Shown piece by piece: positions 12,701 through 22,500 of a DNA stretch of 64,000 bases. Location: assembly GCA_948470475.1 (NCBI GenBank), contig OX419344.1, forward strand, positions 19,668,225-19,732,224, written 5' to 3'. Positions within the stretch are counted from its first letter, which is position 1. Each line of letters starts with the position of its first letter. This DNA is from Galaxea fascicularis. Its lineage: Eukaryota; Cnidaria; Anthozoa; Scleractinia; Euphylliidae. Below the pieces are notes generated by a model. The model was given only the letters and a program-made list of their open reading frames with translations. It was not told the origin of the DNA and did no database searches. The position numbers were made by a program, and so were the translations under genes.

Positions 12701-14668
12701 TACTGTAGATGTGATGGGGGGAAGGGTTGGGCATGTGTAGGTTGAATCTCGCACGACTCTTTGTTTCGCGTGTTTGTAAAGAGGACATTCGTCCCGAGAA
12801 TTTTGTCCATGATTGTAGGTTTGAGACCAAACGAACTTCCCTCAGCCATTAGCTTCAACAGGATACAACTGCGTCGCCACAGTTTTGAAGCTTTTAAAAC
12901 GTAATGTTAGCTTCAATGATTAGTTTATTCGTTAACCCGGGGATCATTAAGTAAGTCACCGACTATTGCTACTACGCATATGTTCTACGCATGATAAGAC
13001 CCTGATCAACTAGGCTTGAAATAGTTATATGGAAGGTGGTTGTTAGCACAAATGCGTTTAAAAAAACGCGGTGTGTATTTATGCGGGAAAAGCAGACTTA
13101 ACTGAACGAAGGCTATTAGAGTACAAAGAAGACATCGGGAAAAATCACTCATATCTTTGGAAATGCGATGCATTGTTACTTATTTGAAAGCTTTCAGAGC
13201 AATTGTTTCGTATTAGCGTATTAGCGTATTATTGATTTTGCTGTGCTAAAGAAAAATAGATAAATGAATATGCAAATAAGAAAACAAACATAGAGACGAG
13301 AAAATGAATGAGTGGCATAAGTGAGTGATTGAGTGAATGAATTCTTTGTTGAACAGTTGCTTTGTCCATTAACAATGCAATAAGAAAATGAGATGTCGTC
13401 CCACATCCACCTTAACGATTGTTCTGTCTTGTTCTCTCTTTTTATTTTCATATTCAAGGCGCCTTACTAAAGTTAACGTTTTACCCGCTCAAGACGAGTC
13501 AACAAACTCCATCATTTATTATATTCCTAGGCTCATAATAAGACTTCGGCGTTCTGTGGTTTGCGACAAAGATTGTAGAAGTAAAGAAAGCCTTTAAAAC
13601 GAAAACAAAGCTAACCAAGTTGTGGTAGCCTAGATTATCTTGTCAGATATCGGCTTTTGCGGGAGCTGTAATGTGTAAATGCTGAGTTGGTCAGCACGAT
13701 TCAGATTATTGCACACTATGTTTAGTACGATATTGGGATGCCTTGATTCGTTAAACACTCCTTCATAACGTTGCATGCGGTTGAATCGAACAATCACAAG
13801 CTTCGCAGTTTTATTTCTTGAGGCGAAAAGGCTTTTAAATTTGTCCTACACAGTCTGTCAGTACTCTTCGTCGTTGCGTGACAGAGGACGTGCCTCATGT
13901 AAATTTCTCCGGCGACTTTTATCACAAGTGGTGACTGGAAGCCTAATTTATACAACTTATGATAACCGAAAAACTAGTTTCTGTCATTATGCTCGCCAAG
14001 AACCGCAGGAAATTAATCCAGCAGAAGCATAATATAGAATGCCACTCATGGCAACCCAATCTACAAGCAATTTAATAACACTGCATGCTGACTTTAAATA
14101 TCAGGTACATATATCTAGCTTGGAGTCGCTCGCTGTTTATTTATTATTGTGCATACTTGCCGACCTGACCACCAGCTGGAAATGACAGCTGAAACTTTTT
14201 GGGGGATGCATTTCCTTACAAAAACCCTGTAAAATGAAATCACATTTCGATATGCTGTAAATTGTCAAGAACCAAGGGAGCTTATTGATATAAAAGCAAC
14301 TACTGAACGAAATTAAATACATGTACAAAACATATGTACCTAATTGTTTGCGCTCATTATTATAGTCCTTCGTTGCGTTTACGGTTTAACTCTGTCGAGA
14401 GGAAACCGGTACGGTAGCAAAAAGTAAATCGAAAATACTCGCGCTATGGATACTTTGAGACCAGTTGCGTTAGTGTGGCCTTTGCTTAATAAACTCAGAT
14501 TATATTCACCTTGTGTCCTCGATTCCCCAGTTCATCACCAATGTGCCTGAACAAGAGATAGTGACTGCTTCCGAACAAAAGAGTTAGGAGTATATTCTCT
14601 GCTTTTATAGAATAGAAAAGGCAGATAGCAAGTGGAAGTATTGCGAAGATTGTACAAGGGCGCGCCAT
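6430..14668 (-). CDS. UDP-glycosyltransferase (UGT, GT1 family), six exons
   Basis: Coding exons, in transcription order, are 14668-14510, 12460-12238, 9707-9315, 8410-8207, 7251-6966 and 6712-6430. All five introns are GT-AG and the phases agree (0, 1, 1, 1, 2). Together they give 1548 nt, that is 515 residues plus stop, the usual animal UGT length. The protein would be a type I ER membrane enzyme transferring a sugar from a UDP-sugar to small lipophilic acceptors on the luminal side. Visible features are an N-terminal signal peptide (about 1-23), catalytic His candidate H36, Asp candidate D140, the C-terminal donor-binding signature (about 342-387), and an anchor near 480-502 followed by a basic, Cys-rich tail. 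The signature has D383-H384 where most family members have Asp-Gln, and is one residue short between N364 and E367. Sugar donor and substrate are unknown. It sits between GPCR genes with no evident shared function. Confidence 0.92.
6966..7251 (-). CDS. UGT exon 5: donor-binding signature
   Basis: This exon encodes residues 327-421. It contains WLPQNDVLGHAKTKLFLSH (342-360), then MGHNRDEAAYHGVP and GFPMWGDHADN (377-387), the UDP-sugar-binding signature. H360, N364, E367 and D383 are in place. H384 replaces the usual Gln, and the run between N364 and E367 is one residue shorter than in typical UGTs. The acceptor is AATACAG before 7251 and the donor AATAG/GTAGGT after 6966. Confidence 0.92.
7430..7840. 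repeat. Dispersed repeat with ACCGxTAATACAGG-type units, in UGT intron 4
   Basis: Related short units recur: GACCGTTAATACAGG at 7438, GTGACCGTTAAATAGAGGTG at 7638, a double unit at about 7703-7736 (GACCGCTAAATAGAGGTG, then GACCGCTTAATACAGG), and CGCCTAATACAGG plus GCTCAATACAGG at about 7807-7833. The spacing is irregular. They sit within the intron between UGT exons 4 and 5 and look like a decayed interspersed repeat. Confidence 0.6.
8207..8410 (-). CDS. UGT exon 4: start of the C-terminal donor domain
   Basis: This exon encodes residues 259-326 and includes the typical linker LPRPAKPLPSDLETFM and the strand GVVVVAFGSM that opens the UDP-sugar-binding domain, followed by KQKVLWKIKG. The acceptor is TTTTACCAG before 8410 and the donor AAAG/GTTTGT after 8207. 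Confidence 0.9.
9315..9707 (-). CDS. UGT exon 3: acceptor half with catalytic Asp
   Basis: This exon encodes residues 128-258. It begins IKALKPDIIVGDSHF, where D140 aligns with the Asp that pairs with the catalytic His in this family. It continues through the region that links the acceptor domain to the donor domain and ends PIPLIP before the donor CCAT/GTAAGT. The acceptor is TGAATAG before 9707. Length is 393 nt. Confidence 0.88.
10811..10853. repeat. Short hairpin inside a repeat-like stretch, UGT intron 2
   Basis: AACGTCGCAAAAAGTAGA at 10811-10828 pairs with TCTACTTCTTGCGACGTT at 10836-10853: 18-bp arms with one mismatch and a 7-nt loop. The surrounding 10715-10950 has related GTCGCAA/TTGCGAC words and resembles a MITE interior. 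It lies in the intron between UGT exons 2 and 3. Confidence 0.6.
11990..12190. repeat. Probable dispersed repeat rich in CCAAT/ATTGG words
   Basis: Repeated ATTGGT/CCAATC motifs in both orientations flank a GGCGCGAGTTT segment (12120-12130) and a CGAATTCGAAT-like tract (12024-12036). It resembles a coral dispersed repeat I recall, but this has not been searched. It lies in UGT intron 2. Confidence 0.35.
12238..12460 (-). CDS. UGT exon 2: acceptor-binding half, first part
   Basis: This exon encodes residues 54-127 in phase 0, starting VTMLISSAQPF and ending LLEWEG across the donor GGAAG/GTATGT. I place the acceptor at CCAAG just before GTAACG rather than at the wider open frame (to about 12530). 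Joining RGHK from exon 1 directly to VTML restores the normal UGT sequence with no insertion. The exon is 223 nt. Confidence 0.85.
14510..14668 (-). CDS. UGT exon 1: signal peptide and catalytic His
   Basis: This exon encodes residues 1-53, from ATG at 14668 to the donor CACAAG/GTGAAT after 14510. MARPCTIFAILPLAICLFY is a hydrophobic signal sequence. FGSSHYLLF carries the His (H36) that aligns with the family's catalytic base. The exon ends in RGHK, the usual position just before the VTxL strand of the N-terminal Rossmann fold. A longer frame to 14944 exists, but its upstream part does not resemble a UGT and this ATG gives the expected signal peptide. Confidence 0.88.
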
Positions 14669-15276
14669 GACGGTTGTATTTGTTTTGCAGCTGCCGGTCA
14701 CGCGAGGCTTCCCGTGACACATGCTACCAGGCCCCACGCATACATTATCCACTCCAGTCTTGTCGCTGCAACAGGCTACTTTCGAAATATCAAAACTAAG
14801 CTTGATAGCGAGGACCAGAGGGCAAAAGTAAAAGAATGTGGGAAAATGATTAATATAACTTTCAATTTCCTTTTTATTTTGTTGTCTAAGCCTCGCTATT
14901 AAGCTGAATTTTGATATTTCGAAACTAGCCTTCTGTCCCTCCATTCGCCATCCGCTGCCTGTATCTGATACGAGAGAGCAGATCTAAACGTTGTGATTTG
15001 GGAGTGACCTTACCCCTAAAACATAATATTGTTGTTTATGTCGACTACCATTAGTTTTAGTGAGGCATGACTTCCTGCAGTTGATCTGCACCTTTCATAA
15101 ATTAATCTAGCTTATCTCGCTGGCGGTATTGAAAGCGCAAAGACAAAGTCACTGACGAAAAAGAGGGGATGTGGAGGTTATCATAACATGAAATTTCATA
15201 ATGAGCTCTTCAGAGGGTGTGGCGGAGCTTGAAGTTGGCTTCTTCCAAGCAGTGAGATTTTCGGATCAGCCCAATT

Positions 15277-15301
15277 TCCCCCCTCCCCCCACCCCCACCT
15301 G
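15277..15301 (-). repeat. C-rich tract; minus strand could form a G-quadruplex
   Basis: Runs of 5-6 C separated by single other bases are visible on the plus strand (for example CCCCCCACCCCCACC). The minus strand thus has several closely spaced G runs. A related shorter tract occurs near 6903-6919. Confidence 0.5.
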
Positions 15302-16150
15302 CTTGATTCCGAGAAAGGGAGTTGGCGGAGTCGGAGGCAACAAGGGTGCCACCAAGATTTTTTGTGTTGAATGCTGCTTCAGTCTTTACTTATTAATATC
15401 TGCCAGGAATTTTTGCCAAGCTTTTGTACATCTCCTACAACTTTGTGTGTGTTTGTTTGGGTGTGTACTTGTAGCGGAGGTAAACTTCTTTATCTGTGAC
15501 CCCTTACAATGGCAGCTGGAATTTTATATTTTTGCTTCAGTATGCTATGATGTATTAGGGGTGAATCAGATCCTAGCCTGCTACACAGACCTTCTTTTGG
15601 CTTGTCACATAGGAAAGGTTGCGTGACGAGTCAACAGAAGGTTCCCCCGCTTCCTGCGGTCGATTCTTGCTCGTGAAGTCCATGATATCTCTGAGTGCAT
15701 ATCTCTCGTGCAGTCCCATGATATCTCTGGGTTACAGAGCCGCATACACGCCGACCCACGTGCAATCTTGTAAAGTACGCTGACAGTTTGGAAAGTGTGA
15801 TGTTAAGGTTGTGACGGGAACGTCAAATGCTACAGCGTAGGCAGGTTTGGGGAGGGGGTTAGGGTAGCCTGTAGCCTTAGGGACTGGAAGAAAAATGACC
15901 TGTATACCAACCAAGTCATTCATGGGGGGCCGGCCAAGGGTTGGGTTAAAATTGAACATAGACGGAGTCACAGCACAGTATTTATTATTCTGAACAACGT
16001 TCTTACAAGTTTGTAAGGCACGAGTTTGAACTTCTAAATTGTGACTTTTGTAAAGAAATTTTACCTGCTCTGGAAGATATGGTCCAACTGAACTGGTTAA
16101 TTGAAATTAATCACCATTATGTGCAACGTTTTTGTTTTAGTAGGCTAGTA

Positions 16151-16152
<2 letters not shown>

Positions 16153-16207
<55 letters not shown>

Positions 16208-16216
16208 CAACAACAA
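16153..16216. repeat. (AAT)n then (AAC)n microsatellite
   Basis: About 17 AAT units run directly into AAC units. The tract lies about 190 bp beyond the stop codon of the minus-strand GPCR gene, within its probable 3' flank. Confidence 0.9.
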
Positions 16217-16408
16217 TGACTCCACTTCGTTACATAGCAGCGATTTGTAGCGACCTGATGCAACATCTTAGCAAAGATATATAGCAGCGAATCGAATCTA
16301 TCGTGCCAATACAGTCATCAATCTCTTCAGCATCGATCAGTAGTCTTTTTGTGATTATCAAGTATATATGAGAACAATTTTTTTTTAATCAATGAAGTTT
16401 AGTGTCAG

Positions 16409-17527
16409 TCAGATGACAGTCTCCTTAGAATCAATCACTAGTATTTCGCCGTACTCAATAGCCTGGCTCTTCGTTGTTAATCTCTCAGTGCCAGTCAGAC
16501 TCCTAAACCGAGTCCTTGTGTACGTCAAAGTAGTCTCCGCCATACTTTGGAAAATCGTCGGATCGCAGGTGAAGTACAACTTGAATTCTTCTCTAAAATT
16601 CTCATGGCAAATTGTGTACGCTATCGGATTTGCTGCGCTGTTTGCAAATAAAACTATATTCGTGAACGCAACCATGTCCCAGAATTTGGCATATTCAGCG
16701 CCATTACCGAAATCCAGCCATAACCACATGACGTTGTTGGGAAGGACGCAGATTGCAAAGAGGAGGGTGACAACAACGAGCATGCGCACAACCTTTCGAG
16801 CCTCGTTTCGATGTGCTTGGTGCAAGACGGCATTAACAGATAAGGCGTTTTTGACGTTTGCGCACTGTTTTAATTCGAGTCCAATTTTGAGATATGCAAG
16901 TGTAATCACCGTTAATGGCAGCAGGTATTGCAGAACAAACAGTGAAGCTGTGTAAACCTTTCTGTACTTAATTCCCGGCCAGTGTTCTCCGCATTCCATC
17001 GTTGTCTTGTCCAATCGCAGCACGAACACATAAGGCGTAGTGAGTATAACGCAAATGACCCAGATCGCGACTATAACACAAACGGCGTGGTTTTTCATCA
17101 TTTGTTTCCGCAGCGGGTACACAATCGCCCAGAATCTATTAAGACTAACAGCTGTTAGAGTGAATATCGAGGCAAACATAGCCGCAGTCTGAAGTGGCCA
17201 TATCAACTTACACGCGAACCCCCCGTAGGGCCATCTATAGTTATTTTCTTGCACTGGAATATCAAACGGAATACAAATGCAGGTGATGGCGAGGTCTGAG
17301 GCCGCAAGATTCAATACGAACAGATTCGTGACAGTTCTCAGACGTCTACGTCGGGCAACCACAACGCAGACCAAAGTGTTGCCTACGACACTTATTAGAA
17401 AGATTATGGCGTACAGGGATAACTTGACTGCTTTAAAGACAGGAGTTTCGCCAGCGAACGCTTCTGAAGAATTGTTCGCGCCTTGTACAAGCGTTGAACT
17501 GTTTGATAAATTTGAGTTCACGTTCAT
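16409..17527 (-). CDS. Class A GPCR, peptide-receptor-like, paralog 2 (NRF subgroup)
   Basis: A single-exon gene of 372 residues with seven membrane segments. Hallmarks are N50 (1.50), D78 (2.50), C106 with C179 (disulfide), P263 (6.50) and N290-P291-x-x-Y294. The N-terminus has sequons at N6, N9, N18 and N19, as expected for a surface receptor. The E/DRY motif reads N130-R131-F132 and the CWxP motif reads C260-V-L-P263. It shares ENNYRWPYG in the first outer loop, FGNG after TM6 and YTICHENFR after TM7 with the gene at 46770-47912, making these two close sisters. The intracellular tail has several Thr/Ser/Arg stretches and ends ETVI, fitting a class I PDZ ligand. A 127-bp tandem duplication lies just upstream of the start. 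Ligand unknown. Confidence 0.95.
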   Translation of the reverse strand: MNVNSNLSNSSTLVQGANNSSEAFAGETPVFKAVKLSLYAIIFLISVVGNTLVCVVVARRRRLRTVTNLFVLNLAASDLAITCICIPFDIPVQENNYRWPYGGFACKLIWPLQTAAMFASIFTLTAVSLNRFWAIVYPLRKQMMKNHAVCVIVAIWVICVILTTPYVFVLRLDKTTMECGEHWPGIKYRKVYTASLFVLQYLLPLTVITLAYLKIGLELKQCANVKNALSVNAVLHQAHRNEARKVVRMLVVVTLLFAICVLPNNVMWLWLDFGNGAEYAKFWDMVAFTNIVLFANSAANPIAYTICHENFREEFKLYFTCDPTIFQSMAETTLTYTRTRFRSLTGTERLTTKSQAIEYGEILVIDSKETVI

Positions 17528-17580
17528 GTCAGTGTCGACTGACTATGCTCTGAGGCTATTTCACAGCAGCTTTTGCCTTA

Positions 17581-17835
17581 AGTGAAAGTAATTTGCTGAT
17601 TGATATGGACACTCCTTCTCTGTCCACTTCTTAGTCGCATCCAACCTCACTCAACACGTCTTAAGACCCTGTCTTGCTTAATCCCTTCAGAACTGTCTAA
17701 AATGTGACAAGTGAAAGTAAATTGCTGGTTGATATGGACACTCCTCTTTCCACTGCTTAGTCGCATACAGCCTCACCCAACACGTCTTAAGATCCTGTCT
17801 TGCTTAATCCCTTCAAAACTGTCTAAAATGTGACA
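17581..17835. repeat. Tandem duplication of a 126-129-bp unit upstream of GPCR 2
   Basis: Unit 1 (17581-17709) and unit 2 (17710-17835) both begin AGTGAAAGTAA/T and end AAAATGTGACA, with a few substitutions and a small indel. They share words such as TTGATATGGACACTCC and CTGTCTTGCTTAATCCCTTC. They lie 54 nt beyond the ATG of the minus-strand GPCR, so they fall in its promoter or 5' UTR. Confidence 0.9.
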
Positions 17836-18663
17836 GACGAGAGTCTTGCCTTGAGATAATTAATTTGCCACTAAGATCACCCTCGCCGTGTGAGTCAAGG
17901 AGAAACGACACCTGTTTTTTTTTTCAAGAGAAATAAAAATAGAGAAATGAAAAATAAATGAGAGCTATTCAACAATGATTGAAGACATGCATTGAGGCAC
18001 GCTTGAAGATGCCACTTTTCTCTGCATGTGAACAATGAATAACAATTTGCTTAAAACGAGGTCTTTTATCATTTATGAATAAACCACCCAAGACAAAAAC
18101 AACAACAACAACAACAAAAAGACAAAGACACGAATAATACAATTACGTAAAATGTACGTACTCATTAAAAGCAAAGAAAGAAGTGAATGAGCTCGAGTGT
18201 TTGTTAATAAACAGAACGCTTTTCATTAAAGAAGATATCGAAAACAACTTTTAATGAATTTTCTCGTTCCAATATCCCAGTCCACCGCTGATTTATTATT
18301 AAAACCTGACAACGAATTATCAGAGGTGTGGTCACGTCTTGTCTTGTAGCGAATCAAAGGTTAACCCGTATTTATTTTGCTTTTGCGAAGGCCTCGATGA
18401 CAAAACAATTATGTAGGAAAAGTTTGAGAAAATAAATCAAGCAAACGAAACAAAAAATAATTATTATGTGGGTTTGGCAATGATTAATATTGTGACATGG
18501 CCATGGAATCATTGAAAATTCTGTTAATTGGAATGCTGGTTGTTGTACCTGCGAAAACCGTAATAAGGTTTTGTGTAGGGCCACAATTACGTCGTGCAGC
18601 TTCAAAGCCACAATTGAGACTATTTGGCATGATCACAAGTTTTTAAGACTGCTAGTGCTACGT

Positions 18664-18731
18664 CCCTTTCTGGACGGTCGAGAATGGAAACCCTGAAATT
18701 TTTGTGCGCCTGCTCGACTATCCAGAAAGGG
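18664..18731. repeat. Inverted repeat, 19-bp arms
   Basis: CCCTTTCTGGACGGTCGAG at 18664-18682 pairs with CTCGACTATCCAGAAAGGG at 18713-18731. The arms differ at two positions and the loop is 30 nt. It may be the end of a small mobile element or a structured RNA; context does not decide. Confidence 0.6.
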
Positions 18732-19403
18732 TCTGCTCGGCAGCGCATAAGATTGTCTATTTGGACGTATTCGTTAACTGTGCCAAAATGCAACCATTAA
18801 AATCTTTCTGTGGAAATGCTGGTGGCACTGTCAGAAACTCCAAGGGAAAACGGTTAGGAATGTCGGAAATATTAATTTTGTTCTCACTAGACTGGCCAAA
18901 ACATCTTCTATCAAACACAAGAACAAAATAATTTTTTACGTTTTTTGATCGAACGCTTGATGGAGTTCAGTTTTTATCAAAGACGACCAAACATTAGTCT
19001 TAGCCAGTTGAGTGAGGGGGCGTCAAGAAAAGATCGATGTCAGAAAACATAATCGTAAGTGGGCGACTCAAACTGTATGCAAATGGCTGCTAAGAGCACT
19101 ATCACTCTTGAAAACGATCGATGGTACTGCTTTGTACAATGCTATGACTGATAACATCGCTGTTATGTCTCTTTCGTACTGAAAGCAGACGCAGATAAGA
19201 GGTTCGATACATTAGGTATCTTTTAGGTACTTTCACAGCTATCAATTTGGATCGAAATTGTTGAGACTTTCATCCGAAACCACCACTCACCGAGGGCGTT
19301 TAGCTTAGATGCATCTTGGCAAAAAAAGAGTCCAAACCTTTGTCATAGCGAATTAGAATCGATCTAGAATCGAACCACTCCATATATTATTTCCCTTTGA
19401 CAG

Positions 19404-19558
19404 CCAACGAATTCAAACTGCAGTGGATCCCAAACACACCAGCAGAGGCCTACGTGCCTTATAGCTATCCATATCTTGATGGATCGAGTGCAAAAGTAAT
19501 CGAAGCCAAGACTACGAGGGGTACCCTATCCGTGGGATTTCGACCCTTCCCCCTGTAG
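19404..19558 (+). CDS. Possible isolated terminal exon, unrecognised
   Basis: An acceptor-like TTTCCCTTTGACAG ends at 19403. The following frame stays open for 50 codons to TAG, with a fairly coding-like composition (for example FKLQWIPNTPAEAYVPYS). No upstream exon was found and no domain recognised. It may be a remnant or chance. Confidence 0.15.
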
Positions 19559-22500
19559 TTTTTTTGCTTCTGAAATTACTTAATCAGTGTTAACATCTCT
19601 CTTTTATCTCTTGGTTTCTAGGTTTTGATCTTCAATTTAAATATTGTGTGCATCACATCGAAAAGGCGAAGGCAACCATGCCACTGTCGATGAATCTAGA
19701 TTACAGTAAGGCCTCAAATAGGCCATTAGTATAACTCCCCAGCATGACCTTTAAATGATAACCCTAAAGTCGGTGGGCAAAGAAGGCAATTGATACATTC
19801 TTTGGGCTTCGAAGCGGTTCACTGTCCTCGGGCGTAATTGAAAAAAAAAAAAGTAGGTTGAACCCCTAGCGATAAAGCGTTGAATTACAGAGAAATATGT
19901 GCAACTGTCTGCAATGTTAACAGTGTTTCTTTCTCAGTAATAACGTCTTCAGTGACTTTGGTATGAAAGGTACAGGACAATAGATAACGTGTATTTAGGA
20001 ATCAGTTACTTCGATGAGTAACCGATAGAACCTTGTACATCCTTCAAGACAGATTGTTAGCCAAAAAAAAATGACAATGATAGTAGGGTTATACACTACT
20101 ATTACGCCAATTCACAAGCCTAAAGACTGGGTAATAACTTCCCGTTCGTCATCTTTCTTGTTGACTGAATGTTATACAGAGGAAGGTTTTGATAAGGCAA
20201 CAAAAAATTGTTCTATTGCGAAGGAATCGCATTTCTCTAATTAAAGCACACTTAACTAATTGGTTAAAATGGCATGCTATCAAGCGGGATTTGTTTTAAT
20301 GTAATCTATGCGTAAAAAAGAAAGAAGTGATCGCTCTGCGCACTTGAAACCTCGGAGTGATGGTTATGTTCAGTCGAATAAAATGTTCACTGACTTGGTT
20401 TTTGAAGGATTTTCCCCCAAACACTGACCATTTTGTCGTAGCTCAAGACGACTGTTGTGGGTATTTGTGTTAGTTCACTAATTCTCACAGGAATCTTGCG
20501 AAGAAGGCTGACGCGTTGGACAAAGTAGAATGTATAAGTAACCTTATCCATGGAAAGAACTCACTTTCAAAAATAATGCAAAAGGATGAACAGGGAAGCA
20601 ATTATTAGAAAAGGCTATTTGCTAAGGACAATGTTGGATGTTATCCAATGGAGTCCCACTTGCTGTTCTCCTTAAAAAGAAATATTGACCTGGTAACGCA
20701 GAGGTTTGTTGGGTGTTGGGGGACTATTATGTGTTTCTAATATGCATACAGTCGTAAATTACTTGCTTTTAGAAGATACCACTTTTTAACTTGACTCTAC
20801 TGTTTTACTAATTCCTGGTTCTTTCTAGATCTGTTTTTCTCAGGCTAAACATAATTCGATAACCTCAAATTCTGCCCTTTTTCTTCAATGGGCCTCATTC
20901 GCGCGGCGGCCTTGTGATTAACACCTATTGAATAACCCATGTATGTCTATGGAATGTGTTGTCTGGGTTTTTTTTTTTTCGCGGAGATTGAATTGGGTTT
21001 GGAGTATGATTGAGGTGTTCCTTATTCGACTACAATGCGCTCAAACTTGAAATCTCAATACGTCACCGAGTCAGATGTACATGGTAAACCAATGAGGTTC
21101 AATGTGTTTTGGCCAGATTACCGTAATGCAACAAAAAAAGAAAAATACAAAGAGACAGAGAAGCACCAACCTTAACTGACCTGAAGAACTCTTTTTTCAC
21201 TACGTTATCCACCGACCAAATGATTATGCAATCATAGTGAATCACTATGCTTGCCCGATATCCGCGATCTGAATACTTTGATGTACTTTGATAAAACGAA
21301 AGTGGTGAGTGATACTTGAATAGTTTCTTAAGTATCTCCAAGTTCAGTAACGTAATGGAACCATGTGGAATGTCAGCGACCTTTTACGGATTTTAGTAAA
21401 TAGCTCAAAGAAATATTTGTCTTACCACAGCTCATAAAAGGCGGTTATATCTGCCTTGTAGTGCGCATCTGTGACTTTTGGATTTATCTGATAAGTGTTC
21501 TCTTTTTAATGGCCACTTAATGACTGATTTCAAAATATTTTGATAAGCTCATAATTCATTAGGAGTTCCAGTACAGTCAGAAGAGCCCTTTGACACGGAC
21601 CTGATACTTAAACCATGGCGTGCTTTACTTGGCGATTGAAAAATATTTACCGTAATCAAATTAACACGTTGTTTCAGGGCAACATCTGTGTGTACGTGAG
21701 AAAACGTAAACAGCCTGAATCGACTAAGTCAATGCAAAAGTGTACCATCGCTCGATACGATCTCCAAAAGAACCTTAGGGAATAAAAAAGAAAAATAGAA
21801 ATCTCCAGAAAATAATAACAAAACAAGGCGTACACGCCAATTCTTATTAAATACAGCTTCCTTCTTTGCTCCCTTCTCTGATTTGTTACTTAACAAGTAA
21901 TGTTGAAGAGACTTGCTCTCGAGGAGTTTGACCATTATAGGTCAGGTTACTTGCCAAATTTCTTTCGGCATACTAAAAAAAATCAGACGAGACAAAGCCA
22001 TCTCGTACGTGGTTTTCCCAAGGCGACGTCCAGATGGGTTTCAGAGTTCTATGGAAATTGTTGTGATTGTTAAGGTGAAGTGTTTGCGCTACATTCTGTG
22101 GTACTTGTTTTGCCGAGAGTTTATCATGAAGTTTAATTAGTCCTTCAAGACCAATTTCTTCCAACCAATTTCTTCAAACGACAACAAATTCTTTATTAAC
22201 CAATTTAGTACTACTGCAGGTACGTGGTTTAAAATTTATTTATTTATTTATTGACGTGGGAGTTGACAAGAGGTGAGTTCTGTGATCGTCCTCAGTATTT
22301 CGACGGAGTAGTCGTCTTCGAGGGTGTCCTTCGAGGGATAAAACAAACCGTGGTAATCTTAGCTTTAACAGAAAGCTGAATAATTATCGAATTAAAATAA
22401 TATAATTTTCAGGATGTTTCTGCTGCGAAAGCGTCGGGAACCTAGTGAGGCTAAAGTCACCGAGTATCGCGTGAATAAGTTTTTATCAGGTATCGGACGC

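Larger units (their letters stand above)
14669..16408. other. Intergenic between UGT start and GPCR 2 end
   Basis: The UGT promoter must lie at the left end, but no clear TATA box is visible. A plus-strand frame of 141 codons (15201-15626) contains a Pro run from a C-rich tract and hydrophobic runs; no family was recognised and I do not call it. Short direct repeats of CCATGATATCTCTG occur near 15680 and 15716. A trinucleotide array lies at the right end. Confidence 0.5.

Noticed and set aside
16392..17585. Plus-strand frames of 187 and 102 codons opposite GPCR 2
   Set aside because: They lie antisense to a well-supported receptor and their sequence is a reflection of its codons, with no domain of their own. 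The same applies to antisense frames over the other four receptors.
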